Assembly: GCA_019802505.1 (NCBI GenBank)
Contig: JAFMOC010000081.1
Coordinates: 150,001 to 214,000, forward strand
Direction: 5' to 3'
Origin: Corydoras sp. C115
Lineage: Eukaryota > Chordata > Actinopteri > Siluriformes > Callichthyidae
DNA length: 64,000 bases
Shown: one piece after another, positions 22,247-28,324 of the stretch
Layout: every line of letters begins with the position of its first letter
How positions within the stretch are numbered: the stretch's first letter is position 1
Notes under the pieces: model-generated
Told to the model about the DNA's origin: nothing
What the model saw: the letters and a program-made list of their open reading frames with translations, nothing else
The model's database searches: none
Position numbers and translations under genes: made by a program

Positions 22247-24693
22247 TTTAAGAGGACAACCTATGTGTGGCAGCAGCCTCTACTATGTACAGGTGGAGTC
22301 TCATTGCCAGATTCCCAGGTCAGTGCATGTGTCACACTGGACTTCTGGCTTAAATTTGGGGTTTCCATTGGAACAGTGGCTGCCCTTCTGCTTATCACCA
22401 TCAGCTGCTATTTCTGGAAGCGAACACGCAAGTGAGTAACTCTGAAGGGCCAAGCAAATGTGGACACCACCCATTATTTGGTCTGTAAGAATTTGCTGAA
22501 CCAATATAAATGATATTGAAATGTACATCTGCGAAGGCAGTCACTAAGTTTGGGTTTGAATACTGAGCTGGTGGAGTTTCCATGTTCTCCCCATGTCTGT
22601 GGGGGATTTCTTTATGTTCCTCCCACCATTCCATCGTGTGTTTGTATAGGTGAGTGAGTATATGCACTGCGATGGATTGATGCCATGTCCTGAGTGTATC
22701 CGCCAAGCACCCAAAACATTATTTTTGTTCTGGTTCAAGTAAACTCACACATTCGAGCATTTTTAATGTTATGTTTTGTTTTTAGAAATGTGGATAGTTT
22801 GTGTACATGTGTGTTTTCGAGAAGCCATATTCAACATCCATATTATTTAGATTTTTCATGCAAAATGTTAGCACATGCACCTCATACACATTTTTCTGGT
22901 AAATTTTTTGTTTTAACTTTAAAACTATGTTTTTTTGCAGGCTGGAGTACAAGTATTCAAAGCTGTTAACTGCAGAGTCAAAAGAGTGTGAGCTCCCTGC
23001 TGCTGACAGCTGTGCTATTATGGAGGGGGAGGATGCAGAAGATGATCTCATCTACCTCACTAAAAAATCTATTTTCACCAAAATTAAGGCCTTCTCCAGG
23101 GAGGTGAGTTTGGAGAGGTGTTCATTATGAAAGTGAATGAGTAAGATTAGTAAGTCTGATCGATAAATACATAAGTCCACGTTAGAGCAGTCTGATCAGT
23201 TTAGAGATGGACTATGGACCGTGAGTGGAAACAATACGCATAAATTACATACACTGTTCAAATCGGCGGTGTGAGAGGTTTTTGGGGTCCATGTAAATTA
23301 CAGCAGCATTGGAGCAGTGTGAGGGGTAGCTCAAACACGGACGGTTTGTCGGCATTGTGCAGCAATTGTGAGGTATGCGTTTGGAAACATTTTGCATATT
23401 CGGCAGAATCATGTACATCAATAACTAGAGCTAGTAAATAAATAAAAAAAAACTACAACCAAACGATTAATCTGCACTACTTTTACAATAACTTGACTCC
23501 GCTCCCGAGATGGGAAAACAGATAGGAACAAATCAATTATTGAAGGTATGAGCATGTACAGTAATCCCTCACATATCGCAGGGGTTCCAGAGATATTAAT
23601 TTTATTATTTACAGTGGGGAATAAAAGTACCAATTGTGCAAGTTCTCCCACTTAAAAAGATAAGAGAGGCCTGTAATTGACATCATATGTAGACTATGAG
23701 AGACAAAATGAGAAAAAAAAACCCAAAGATTTCAAAAAATCACATTGATTTTTAAAGAATTAATTTGCAAATAATGGTGGAAAATATGTATTTCATCACC
23801 TACAAACAAGCAAGATTTCTGGCTGTCACAGACCTGTAACTTCTTCTGTAGGCTTGAGGCTCCTCTGTCCTCCACTCATTACTTGTATTAATGGCACCTG
23901 TTTGAACTCGTTATCAGTATAAAATACATGTGCCCCCAACCTCAGTCACACTTCAAACTCCACTATGGTGAACACCAAAGAGCTGTCAAAGGACACCTGA
24001 AACAAAATTATACACAAGTGGACAAAATTGTTGGTACCCCTTGGTTAATGACAGAAAAACCCACAATGGTAACAGAAATAACTTTAATCTGATAAAAGTA
24101 ATAATAAATAAAAATTCTATGAATATGTACAAATGAAAGTCAGACATTGCTTTTCAACCATGCTTTAACAGAATTATTTTAAAAAATAAACTCATGAAAC
24201 AGGCCTGGACAGAAATGATGGTACCCCTGAAAATAATGTGACCAAATGGACATGTTAAATCAAGGTATGTTCACCAATTAGTATCACAGGTGTCTACAAT
24301 ATTGGAATCAGTCAGTGGGCCTATATATAGGGCTACAGGTAGTCACTGTGCTGTTTGGTGACAAGATGTGTACCACACTCAACATGAACCAGAGGAAGCA
24401 AAGAAAAGGGTTGTCTCAGGACATTAGAAAGAAAATAAAGTATAAAGGCTAAAGTATATAGCCTTTCAGGACACTGAGCTTCAACATTTGTGTTTCAGTA
24501 ATATATAAAGGAAATAACAACAAATTATTTGATAAGGAGTGGTAAAGATTTTAAAGTAACGTTATATACTATAACATTTCACTTTAGTAATTGACAATTA
24601 ATACAATAACTAATCTCTTTGCAGAGAACATCAGATGGCTTTGACTCTGTTCCCCTGAAATCTTCTTCTGCTATGGAAATGGAAATGAGCTAG
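1158..24693 (+). CDS. elapor1: elapor1 (KIAA1324/EIG121), 3' 19 coding exons, N-terminus outside window
   Basis: Endosome/lysosome-associated apoptosis and autophagy regulator 1, a type I membrane protein of the trans-Golgi, late endosome and lysosome with a large Cys-rich lumenal domain. Join: 1158-1305, 1867-1947, 2111-2216, 2551-2700, 3849-3937, 4221-4398, 11002-11130, 14461-14551, 14737-14842, 14936-15073, 16836-17099, 17621-17794, 17914-18064, 18533-18623, 18715-18816, 22017-22143, 22253-22431, 22941-23103, 24625-24693. All introns are GT-AG, phases agree, and the join gives 844 residues plus TAG. From memory the human protein is about 1,013 residues, so roughly 170 N-terminal residues lie upstream. 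Visible parts in order: jelly-roll-like segment, Cys-rich repeats (TSECFHC, CPPCNPGFF), an MRH-like lumenal region, one transmembrane helix, and a tail with LEYKYSKLL and AADSCAIMEGED. The paralogue elapor2 is less likely because GDYIASN-, VQNDQCQ- and DGFDSVPLK-type stretches fit ELAPOR1 as I recall it. Confidence 0.93.
1867..1947 (+). CDS. elapor1: elapor1 exon
   Basis: 27 codons, VQNDQCQ to WVSHH, between TTCCAG and GTGAGT; phase 0 on both sides. Part of the N-terminal lumenal fold. Confidence 0.9.
2111..2216 (+). CDS. elapor1: elapor1 exon
   Basis: Encodes VQLSRGNNILYWRTTGF through VLLKNIAIS, with CTTCTCAG acceptor and GTATGA donor; leaves one base of a Gly codon (phase 1). Confidence 0.92.
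2551..2700 (+). CDS. elapor1: elapor1 exon, Cys-rich repeat
   Basis: Begins GVAYTSECFHCKSG and ends CEENKYS. Six cysteines with TNFR/EGF-like spacing; this is the first Cys-rich repeat in the window. Acceptor TTTGCAG, donor GTATTT, phase 1 on both sides. Confidence 0.92.
2832..2877 (+). repeat. poly-G tract
   Basis: About 45 bases of almost pure G broken by one T, in an elapor1 intron. Reading frames through it (poly-Gly or poly-Pro) are artefacts of composition. Confidence 0.9.
3281..3630 (+). mobile_element. tRNA-derived SINE, family A, full copy
   Basis: Reference copy of the family. A tRNA-like head has an A-box region (GGCTTAGTGGTTAGC) and B box (GGTTCGAATCC); then a conserved body (GTTTCCATGTTCTCCCCGTG, CACAGTCCAAAAACATGG, GGATTGGCGCCCTGTCCTGG) and a (TGAA)n tail. 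Flanked by AATGACTCAAGGG at 3268-3280 and 3631-3643. Resembles V-SINE/Mermaid-type fish elements; exact name not assigned. Non-autonomous, no protein. Confidence 0.85.
3849..3937 (+). CDS. elapor1: elapor1 exon
   Basis: Encodes GVGSETCKQ then RPPCTTSDYFYTHTPCDS and TGK; acceptor TCTAG, donor GTAAAC, enters phase 1 and leaves phase 0. Confidence 0.92.
4221..4398 (+). CDS. elapor1: elapor1 exon, Cys-rich repeat
   Basis: Encodes TKLMYKWIEPKICDE, then CPPCNPGFFLTNSSSC and YSNGT. Acceptor TTTTTGTAG, donor GTACTT. The downstream intron is 6.6 kb because a gypsy element and several SINEs lie in it. Confidence 0.93.
4665..5144 (+). repeat. gypsy 5' LTR
   Basis: Starts TGTCACAC and ends near GTGTCA at 5144; start fixed by the matching 3' LTR start at 7913. 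The right end is approximate because the 3' copy is truncated. Confidence 0.6.
5194..6024 (+). pseudogene. gypsy gag pseudogene
   Basis: Frame from 5194 holds LLMDRQ, then YYGDPEGCEQFLLQC (the start of a retrotransposon gag domain), interrupted by one in-frame TAG at 5500-5502, and continues FFDLFLECFKSTFFHP, then SVADYALEFQTLAAHSGW and LRWGEIAAELL. No CCHC zinc knuckle is visible before the frame ends. Retrotransposon capsid protein; inactive. Confidence 0.75.
6085..6790 (+). mobile_element. pogo/Tigger-like DNA transposon relic inside the gypsy
   Basis: Ends carry inverted blocks (CTGGACTATAAGGC at the left, GCGCCTTATAGTACGG and CCTTATACG at the right). The core 6299-6572 encodes a transposase C-terminus: YEWIVDAWAKLSAVTVVRAF, then FAKAGIV and an acidic stretch; after one frame shift it ends IAQLFNSDTEDEDFDGFMGE and TGA. 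The DDE core is missing, so this is an internally deleted copy. Confidence 0.7.
6850..7270 (+). pseudogene. gypsy reverse transcriptase remnant
   Basis: Pieces in shifting frames: SPMASGFFFVPKKDSFLRSC, AYPLLLVSSAGERFKGATIF, and MDLRSTYNLVRIWKGGKWKT with SSGHEYLVMPFGLTNAPGIF. These are the fingers/palm motifs of Ty3/gypsy RT; the YxDD box is not present. Inactive. Confidence 0.8.
7310..7720 (+). pseudogene. gypsy integrase remnant
   Basis: Broken frames give FGIPEDT...GPPINF, LWVTIQRATDFVRELI, and FLGRDCPEFFETFRYWNGPF, fitting the integrase core (DRGPQF, HPESNGQ and WAEIAQNSL regions) of vertebrate gypsy. Multiple shifts and substitutions; no function. Confidence 0.65.
7889..7980 (+). repeat. 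gypsy polypurine tract and truncated 3' LTR
   Basis: GAGGAGGGAGGA is followed by TGTCACAC at 7913, the same start as the 5' LTR; homology is lost near 7980 where a SINE begins. Confidence 0.65.
8001..8325 (+). mobile_element. SINE family A, 5'-truncated
   Basis: Begins TTAGTGGTTAGCACG, runs through the body to AGGATAAAGCGAAAGATAATG. It joins directly to the gypsy 3' LTR stump. Confidence 0.8.
8326..9040. other. elapor1 intron, nothing recognised
   Basis: AT-rich; no exon, repeat family or motif that I can name. Confidence 0.4.
9045..9084. repeat. perfect 40-bp palindrome
   Basis: TTAATCTATACTCTAATCTA is followed at once by its exact reverse complement, with no loop. Downstream (to 9169) lies AATCGATTAATATTTACACTCCTA, which resembles one end of a hAT-type MITE. 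Confidence 0.9.
9238..9500 (+). mobile_element. SINE family A, old copy
   Basis: GGCGGCTTAGTGGTTAGCACG, a mutated B box, body to CTACCCAGCGCCTGAAATGC; clearly diverged and lacking its tail. Confidence 0.7.
9824..10174 (+). mobile_element. SINE family A, full young copy
   Basis: Complete from GGGCGACACGGTGGCTTAG to (TGAA)n. Perfect 12-base target duplication ATTTTTCAACTT at 9812-9823 and 10175-10186. Confidence 0.9.
10187..10637 (-). mobile_element. hAT transposon 5' fragment with BED-finger exon
   Basis: Minus strand from about 10289 encodes STTVCKMCKMKLRYFGNTT followed by LERHQPQLKE, a BED-type zinc finger (Cys-x2-Cys and a His pair) as in ZBED/hAT transposases. The outer end is CACCCCTA at 10630-10637, a common hAT terminus. 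A SINE occupies the downstream side, so the catalytic domain is absent. Confidence 0.5.
10640..10841. mobile_element. Tc1-like element, one terminal region
   Basis: ATTAATACAGGTAATGAGTGG through AACTTGCACAATTGG to TTTTTTCCCCACTG next to TA. It is the reverse complement of much of 23612-23900, so both are ends of one Tc1 family. Confidence 0.6.
11002..11130 (+). CDS. elapor1: elapor1 exon
   Basis: Encodes ECSVCPTGTEP, VVGFEYKWWNQMPSNM and ends in NTG; acceptor TTTACAG, donor GTACAC, phase 1 both sides. The GFEYKWWN block is a clear family signature. Confidence 0.93.
11131..12487. other. elapor1 intron, mostly unassigned
   Basis: Apart from one decayed SINE at 11528-11722 I recognise nothing here. 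Confidence 0.4.
11528..11722 (+). mobile_element. SINE family A, decayed fragment
   Basis: CAGGTTCCAATCTGGGTATAG, then CCATGGATTGGCATCCTGTCC and GAATGGGCATAGGGAATCC; head missing and body shortened. Confidence 0.6.
12500..12845 (-). mobile_element. SINE family A, full copy
   Basis: Tail side at 12500, head at 12845 (AACCACTAAGACACCGTGCCG on the + strand). Target duplication TACTGGTAATAT at 12488-12499 and 12846-12857. Confidence 0.9.
12968..13610 (+). pseudogene. Tc1-like transposase, N-terminal two thirds, frame-broken
   Basis: ATG at 12982: MVKAREWSQKTREEVIALHK, then KKIAKLLNIPRDTIGSIIRK (paired-type HTH). A shift at about 13220 moves to the frame with VTAKELKKDLSDVGTEVSAQ, then LQFAKK; another shift occurs before SDETKLE, which holds the first catalytic Asp. 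The terminal inverted repeat expected upstream of the ATG is not seen: the sequence goes straight into SINE-flank DNA. Confidence 0.75.
13611..14163. other. interleaved mosaic of Tc1 and SINE plus flank
   Basis: Alternating short pieces of two unrelated sequences. SINE-A pieces (GTTTCGGGCGCTGGGCAGAC, CCAATCCATCGCTGGGCACAC, AGACACACTCTATATGGG) alternate with Tc1 pieces (AATGATCCGAAGCACACATCC, CCACTAGAGCATGGTT, AGAGTGGCCATCGCAATCACC, GCTAAATACCCATAGG). It ends in a second, indel-rich copy of the SINE's 3' flank (14030-14160, matching 12846-12960). This looks like a consensus of two aligned alleles rather than a biological insertion. Confidence 0.7.
14164..14460. other. elapor1 intron, nothing recognised
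   Basis: No repeat or exon recognised up to the next acceptor. Confidence 0.4.
14461..14551 (+). CDS. elapor1: elapor1 exon
   Basis: Encodes WEVAGEYIYTTPGDLHRDD and LTLNVPGY; acceptor GTTTAAG, donor GTAAGA, leaves phase 2. The preceding intron holds the odd SINE/Tc1 mosaic. Confidence 0.92.
14737..14842 (+). CDS. elapor1: elapor1 exon
   Basis: Encodes ETRELSRITFVFETKCTADC and ends FYFIA; acceptor CACCAG, donor GTAAGA. Start of the MRH-like lumenal region. Confidence 0.92.
14936..15073 (+). CDS. elapor1: elapor1 exon
   Basis: 46 codons, DMYERSHSIIETWKGTNG to YSEGGSV, including KQAYSYLIK and SFTWAFQ; phase 0 both sides; acceptor TTACAG, donor GTAAGA. Confidence 0.93.
15550..15875 (-). mobile_element. 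SINE family A, old copy
   Basis: TAATCCTCTACTAGGGTCATG to GATTGGGATTCGAACCTCGG; the body and B box are recognisable but diverged. Confidence 0.7.
15957..16010 (+). mobile_element. SINE family A head fragment
   Basis: GGGCGGCACAATGGCGTAGTGG followed by TTAGCATG and CACTCAGCACTGG; only the tRNA-like head remains. Confidence 0.6.
16011..16830. other. elapor1 intron, nothing recognised
   Basis: No exon, repeat or motif I can name. Confidence 0.4.
16836..17099 (+). CDS. elapor1: elapor1 exon, Cys-rich repeats
   Basis: 88 codons. ARIYSVHISNVIGGVASHC is followed by CPPGEYILNGTGIC, CPANSF and CISCGPNTKNNN. Largest exon here; phase 0 both sides; donor GTAAAC. Confidence 0.94.
17133..17506 (-). mobile_element. 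SINE family A, old full-length copy
   Basis: CTTAATCCTCTACTAACGTC to GCTAACCACTAAGCCGCAGTG. Contains an (AC)-rich stretch in the body; no clear target duplication. Confidence 0.75.
17621..17794 (+). CDS. elapor1: elapor1 exon
   Basis: 58 codons, AHSACVSDCTL to SVGLCGKE, including FTNKGLRYVHQF; acceptor GATTTAG, donor GTAAAG; phase 0 both sides. Confidence 0.93.
17914..18064 (+). CDS. elapor1: elapor1 exon
   Basis: Encodes DRAQASCIDNITDSK, EVKGYICQS, then SVVSSQPLSIGSTLI; acceptor GTCTTAG, donor GTGAGT, leaves phase 1. Confidence 0.93.
18533..18623 (+). CDS. elapor1: elapor1 exon
   Basis: Encodes GVTTDSELDHISSENYF and LPDVIYYY; acceptor TTCATAG, donor GTAAAT, leaves phase 2 in an Arg codon. 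Confidence 0.92.
18715..18816 (+). CDS. elapor1: elapor1 exon
   Basis: Encodes SSETTQACKNGRSTTIRLRC to ISFP; acceptor CCCCTAG, donor GTAAAA. A (TA)n microsatellite starts about 10 bases inside the following intron. Confidence 0.92.
18827..18884. repeat. (TA)n microsatellite, left half
   Basis: Nearly pure TA repeat immediately before a Tc1-like element; the right half resumes at 20461. Confidence 0.9.
18885..20460 (+). mobile_element. Tc1-like transposon, nearly complete, TA target
   Basis: Starts CAGTGGGTTGTAAAAG and ends CTTTTGCAACCTACTG, flanked by TA. Inverted repeats of about 200 bases: inner CGACGTGCAAAAGTATTCAG (19073) pairs with CTGAATACTTTTGCACGTCG (20252). Length 1,576 bases. It carries one transposase gene with damage. 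Sits inside a TA microsatellite in an elapor1 intron. Confidence 0.9.
19257..20241 (+). pseudogene. Tc1-like transposase pseudogene
   Basis: Starts ATGAAGTCCAAAGAAACAC, with a frame shift and TAG near 19290; then MVLEKFKAGLGYKKISKALN (HTH) and a second helix-turn-helix. Around 19540 about 40 bases are missing (the equivalent is still present in the relic at 26755), changing frame. The long frame to 20241 keeps the catalytic triad: SDETKLEFFG, QQDNDPKHKA and SPDLNPIENLW. It ends VIAAKGGSTKY and TGA. Cut-and-paste transposase, inactive from the N-terminal lesions. Confidence 0.85.
20461..20516. repeat. (TA)n microsatellite, right half
   Basis: Continuation of the TA tract split by the Tc1-like element. 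Confidence 0.9.
20536..20820 (+). mobile_element. SINE family A, head internally deleted
   Basis: GGGCGGTGGCTTAG joins straight to TTCTCCCCATGTCCGTGTGG, losing the B box; the rest runs to (TGAA)n. Confidence 0.75.
20825..20868. repeat. (GT)n microsatellite
   Basis: About 22 GT units after the SINE tail. Confidence 0.9.
20886..21960 (-). mobile_element. L2-type LINE, reverse transcriptase portion, decayed
   Basis: Minus-strand pieces include YKHALNAAKTKYYSELTEDS and SQFSSNDFMNFFSYKI (linker before RT) and, near 21000, the sequence for FHSYADDAVIHFS with the YADD catalytic box, plus frame-shifted equivalents of the VPQGSVLGP region. Frames are broken. Assigned to the L2/Rex-like group by memory of the motifs. 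Confidence 0.6.
22017..22143 (+). CDS. elapor1: elapor1 exon
   Basis: Encodes NCTEGTCDGCSFHFLWRS, FACPLCSERNYKEIVSAC and NGIQ; acceptor TTTTATAG, donor GTAAGC. The preceding 3.2 kb intron contains a Tc1-like element, a SINE and an L2-type LINE. Confidence 0.93.
22199..22244. repeat. (GT)n microsatellite at a splice acceptor
   Basis: About 23 GT units ending 7 bases before the AG at 22251-22252 of the transmembrane exon of elapor1. Confidence 0.95.
22253..22431 (+). CDS. elapor1: elapor1 exon with transmembrane helix
   Basis: Encodes TTYVWQQPLLCTGGVSLP and then the membrane span, FWLKFGVSIGTVAALLLI followed by TISCYFWKRTRK, whose basic residues mark the cytoplasmic side. The acceptor (ATTTTAAG) sits a few bases after a (GT)n tract that replaces a normal pyrimidine tract. 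Donor GTGAGT, phase 2. Confidence 0.93.
22566..22720 (+). mobile_element. SINE family A, fragment
   Basis: GGTGGAGTTTCCATGTTCTC to GTGTATCCGCCAAGCACCC; head and tail absent. Confidence 0.6.
22941..23103 (+). CDS. elapor1: elapor1 exon, cytoplasmic tail
   Basis: Encodes LEYKYSKLLTAESKECELPA, then AADSCAIMEGEDAEDDLIYL and IKAFSRE. Acidic tail with a Tyr-based YSKL-type sorting-like motif. Acceptor TTTTTTGCAG, donor GTGAGT. Confidence 0.94.
23104..23611. other. elapor1 last intron, mostly unassigned
   Basis: No exon seen. The short TACAGTAATCCCTCACATATCG at 23557 resembles a pogo/Tigger terminus but nothing else supports an element. Confidence 0.35.
23612..24002 (+). mobile_element. Tc1-like element, left end and start of gene
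   Basis: CAGTGGGGAATAAAAGTACC starts a terminal repeat; ATGGTGAACACCAAAGAGCTG at 23965 fits the transposase start. Homology stops at 24002, where another Tc1 family begins. Same family as 10640-10841. Confidence 0.6.
24012..24450 (+). mobile_element. second Tc1-like family, left end
   Basis: GTGGACAAAATTGTTGGTACC and, inside, CAGAAATGATGGTACCCCTG plus AATCAGTCAGTGGGCCTATA leading to ATGAACCAGAGGAAGC. Only the 5' part remains. Confidence 0.55.
24625..24693 (+). CDS. elapor1: elapor1 terminal coding exon
   Basis: Encodes RTSDGFDSVPLKSS, then SAMEMEMS and TAG at 24691-24693. Acceptor CTCTTTGCAG. The DGFDSVPLK ending favours elapor1 over its paralogue. Confidence 0.92.
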   Translation, partial: RTSDGFDSVPLKSSSAMEMEMS

Positions 24694-24893
24694 TACTTCA
24701 AACATCATAGACTGTCAGATTCTGACACTGAAAATGATAACATTGTGTCATTGTTGTAGATTTTAAAAACTTGTTTTTCAAACAAAACTGTTGAGACAGA
24801 ATATTGCAATTAATGTTAAAAGTTCACAATACAAATTATTGCAGCTAGTTTTGGTAAAAATGCTAAAATTTGATTATATTTAATATTTTATAA

Positions 24894-24960
24894 TAAGCAC
24901 GGTGGCTTAGTGGTTAGCATGTTCTCCTTATAGTGTGTTTTTGTGTGTGTGTCTGTGTAA
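24894..24960 (+). mobile_element. SINE family A head fragment in elapor1 3' UTR
   Basis: GCACGGTGGCTTAGTGGTTAG followed by a short body remnant. Lies between the elapor1 stop and the candidate poly(A) signal. Confidence 0.6.
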
Positions 24961-25020
24961 GTGTTCAACACTTCAAATTTAACCAGTTTTGTTATTTTAT
25001 GTTTTAAGGCCTTAACTAAA

Positions 25021-25050
25021 AATAAAAAATATAATATAAAACAAGTTTGT
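25021..25050 (+). terminator. candidate elapor1 polyadenylation signal
   Basis: AATAAA at 25021-25026 is followed about 20 bases later by a GT-rich stretch (GTTTGTTGAGGTTG). It is the first plausible signal after the stop; a 3' UTR of about 350 bases would include a SINE head fragment at 24894. Inferred only. Confidence 0.4.
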
Positions 25051-25125
25051 TGAGGTTGTTTTAATTGGCAGTCAGATCCACCTGAATCCATACAAATCTG
25101 AAAAGTAACATCTATGGTTACATTT

Positions 25126-25333
25126 AGAGGTAGCTCAGTGGTTAGGGTGTTGGGCTAACAATCATGGTTGTGTCAAATCCCAGGTCCACTAAAGTTTCCA
25201 ATGTCGGTTCTTAAGCAAGACCCTTGACCCGTATTGCTCCATGTATGATGTAGCCCACCCTGTGCTCTGATCTCAACCAAGTTGGCTTAGGATAAAAGCA
25301 TCTGCTAAATGACCAAATGAAAATGTAATGTTA
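25126..25333 (+). mobile_element. tRNA-derived SINE, family B
   Basis: Head GGTAGCTCAGTGGTTAGGGTG and a degraded B box (GTGTCAAATCCCAGG), then AAGCAAGACCCTTGACCC and a tail with GGATAAAAGCATCTGC. Family B shares the 3' stem-loop of eel UnaSINE/UnaL2-type elements. Confidence 0.75.
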
Positions 25334-25748
25334 GCCAATCTCTGTTATTTAAATGTGACAGTAGCATCGTGATTAAGTTATTAATAGACTTAACAGATAA
25401 AGTATGATCTTAAAGAAATAATGTGCATTTGTTGGAAATTATGTTTGTTCTGTATTGTTTGACCCATGCGACCCTGATAAAAGATTAAGAAGATGAGATG
25501 AATTAAAAATTTGGTCTGTAATAATAATATTAATTAATATATAAATAATAAAATGTAGTATTAACCTATAGTCTGAATGATCAGGGAGAAACAAATCTCT
25601 CTTTTCAAAACCCCAGTTCAGACTTGTCATTGGGCAGATAAACTTGGTGTTAATGCTGTTAATCATACACAAACGAAAAAGGAACAATGAGAGAAAAGCC
25701 ACAAAAATAATACAATACTGCTCTGTTATTTAGTAACAGAACACATTT
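25334..25748. other. intergenic, nothing recognised
   Basis: Between elapor1 and mapk14; no repeat named. Confidence 0.4.
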
Positions 25749-25761
25749 TAGATAAGTAATT

Positions 25762-26106
25762 CATTATCTTCTGCTTATTCCTTTACTAGGGTCGCAGGTT
25801 CCCTATGCCCATCCAGGGGATAATGTCTCGGGCGCTGAGTAGATACACTCAGGACAGGGTGCCAGTCTATCGCTGGGCACACTCACTCACACAGACACAC
25901 AGAGACCAACACCCACTATATAGGGCAATTTAGAGAATTTAAGTTACCTTGAATCCATGTTTTTGGACTGTGGGAGGAAACCAGAGATCCTGGAGGAAGC
26001 CCTGGCAGACATGGGGAGAACATGGAAACATCACCAAGATCGGGATTTGAACCTGGATCCCCAGCGCTGAGAGGGAATGTAGTAATCACTACACCACCGT
26101 GCCACC
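25762..26106 (-). mobile_element. SINE family A with target duplication
   Basis: Diverged full copy; 13-base duplication TAGATAAGTAATT at 25749-25761 and 26107-26119. Confidence 0.85.
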
Positions 26107-26209
26107 TAGATAAGTAATTATTAAGATTTTTTTCCAAATACATCAATTGATAGAATGTATGTAACATGATTTAAAAGATAACCCAGCCAGTAAAGGTGTA
26201 GTCTACATA

Positions 26210-27432
26210 CTGTGGCTTCCAAAAGTATTCATACCTCTCGAACTTTTCTGTATTTTGTCACATTACAAACACAAACATATGTATTTCATTGGAATTTAAT
26301 GTGAAAGACCAACTGAAAGTGGTATACAATTGTGAAGTCCGCAACCAATTGCATTCAGAAGTTTCCTGATGACAGCTAATGACTGAAAAGAGTCCACCTG
26401 TGTGTAATCTAATCTCACTACAAATACAGCTGCTCCATGATGGCCTCAGAGGTTGGTTAAGGGAATATTGAGGATTGAACAGCATTGTGAAGTCCAAAGA
26501 ACACTTCAGACAGGTCAGAAATAAGGTTGTGGAAATAAAGTTAGGCTTAGGCTATAAAAAATATTTCCCAAACTTTGAACATTTCATGGAGCACTGTTCA
26601 ATCCATTATCCAGAAATGAAAAGAGTATGGCACAAATGTAAACCTACCAAGACAAGACTGTCCACCTAAACTTACAGAACAAGGTAAGCATGGATCATAG
26701 ATGTAACCAAGATGCCCATGGTGATGCTGAACGAAATGCAGAGATCTACAGTTCAGGTAGGGCAATCTGTCCACAGGACAACTATTAGTTGTGCACTGCA
26801 CAAATGTGGTCTTTACAGGAGAGTGGAAAGAAAAAGCCTTTGTTAAAAGAAAACTATAAAAAGTCCCATTTGCAGTTTGCCATAAGCCATGTTGAGGACA
26901 CCGCTAACATGTGGAACAAGGTACTTTGGTTGGATGAGAATTCACAATGCACATCACTCTGAACACACCATCCCCACTGTCAAATACTATGGTGGTGGCA
27001 GCATCATGCTCTGAGGCAGCTGCTTTTCAGCTGGGACAGGGAAGTTGATATGAAGATGGATGGGGCCAAATACAGGGCAATCTTGGAAGAAAACCTGTTG
27101 GCGGCTGCAAAAGACGAGACTGTGGCGGTCACTAGATGTGGAAAAATTGGTGGAGACATACCCTAAAAACCTTGCAGCTGTAATTGCAGCAAAAGGTGGT
27201 TCCACAAAGTATTGATTCAGTGGGGCTGAATAATTTTGCACTGTAATTTTCTGTTTTTTATTTGTAAAAAATGTTTTGAACCATGCATAATTTTCTTTTG
27301 ACTTCACAATTGTATACCACTTTGTGTTGGTCTTTTGCATTAAATTCAAATTAATTATATTTATGTTTGTGGTTGTAATGTGACAAAATATGGAAAAGTT
27401 CAAGGGGTATGAATAATTTTGCAAGCCACTGA
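26210..27432 (+). mobile_element. Tc1-like element, same family as 18885, internally deleted
   Basis: Starts CTGTGGCTTCCAAAAG and ends CTTTTGCAAGCC-type repeat (TTTTGCAAGCCACTGA). Transposase pieces remain (TACAAATACAGCTGCTCC upstream; GGTGGTGGCAGCATCATGCTC region), but the part from the QDNDPKH to SPDLNPIEN motifs has been deleted near 27110-27120, and another gap lies at 26940. Non-functional. Confidence 0.8.
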
Positions 27433-27434
27433 AT

Positions 27435-27680
27435 GAGTGCCCTCTTAGTGCTGGTCCCAAGCCAGGATAAATAGAGAAAGTTGCACCAGGAAGGGCATCA
27501 GGTGTAAAAATTATGGAAGATCAACTATGCTAATCAGAAATAATTTTTTCATACCTGATCGAATGAGGTGCGGGTTAACATCTGCCTTCTGTACTATTGG
27601 AAATTGGGCCACTTTTTGCACATCTAGAGTTGAAAAGAATGTCTGACAGAGTGATGAGTGTTAATAAATGTCACTATTGC
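27435..27680 (+). mobile_element. RTE-type LINE remnant
   Basis: GTGCTGGTCCCAAGCCAGG and AGGAAGGGCATCAGG match a very common fish RTE block; then LELKRMSDRVMSVN recalls the endonuclease segment of such elements. Heavily deleted. Confidence 0.4.
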
Positions 27681-27929
27681 ATATGCTTCATAAATGGGTT
27701 GCGAGATAAAGAAGAAAGCAAGAAAAAAAGCAAGAAAGAGTTAGATGAAGTTTTGTTGAAATTACATATACAAGTACATAGATTAAAAGAGGGTAACATT
27801 TTTTTTGTTTTTATAACGCCATGTTGTTTTATCTATAGCATTCACAGCAGGAAATGGTAATTCATATTTTTATAGATACGTTTTCAGATTTATAATCCTA
27901 TAATCCTTATTTTGATTCAGGATCTCTTT

Positions 27930-28140
27930 TAGTGTTTTGGGTAGATGTACTTTGTTTGTTTTTTCTGTGGTATTTTGGGATTTCTGTCAGGTTGTGTTTT
28001 ATGATGAACAGTGTGTGGCAGTCTGTGCATAATATGGGTTCTTTTCTTAGTAAAAGGTGTTTGTGTGTTAGTCTTGTGTGACCTATTCTGCATCAACTGT
28101 ATATTACTTGTTCTTTTCATTTTACATAGTGCAGTATTAT
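27930..28140 (-). mobile_element. possible non-LTR retrotransposon C-terminal remnant
   Basis: Minus-strand frames give LLTKKEPILCTDCHTL-like and KHNLTEIPKY-like pieces, recalling the Cys/His tail of I/Nimb-type LINEs. Weak. Confidence 0.3.
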
Positions 28141-28324
28141 TTCATTTCTGATGTTGGGGTAAAAAGAGGGTAACAAGCATGGAAAACAAATGAAAAGAAG
28201 GTACTGACTTATTCAGCTGATCCAGCTCAGGCATTAAATAAAAACATATCATGAAAATAGCAACATTTATCTAAAACTTTATAATTAAATTAAACAAATG
28301 AGACAAAATACTAGACATGGTTGT

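Noticed and set aside
23557..23600. pogo/Tigger terminus
   Set aside because: Only a short end-like match, no partner end or transposase; listed as unassigned intron.
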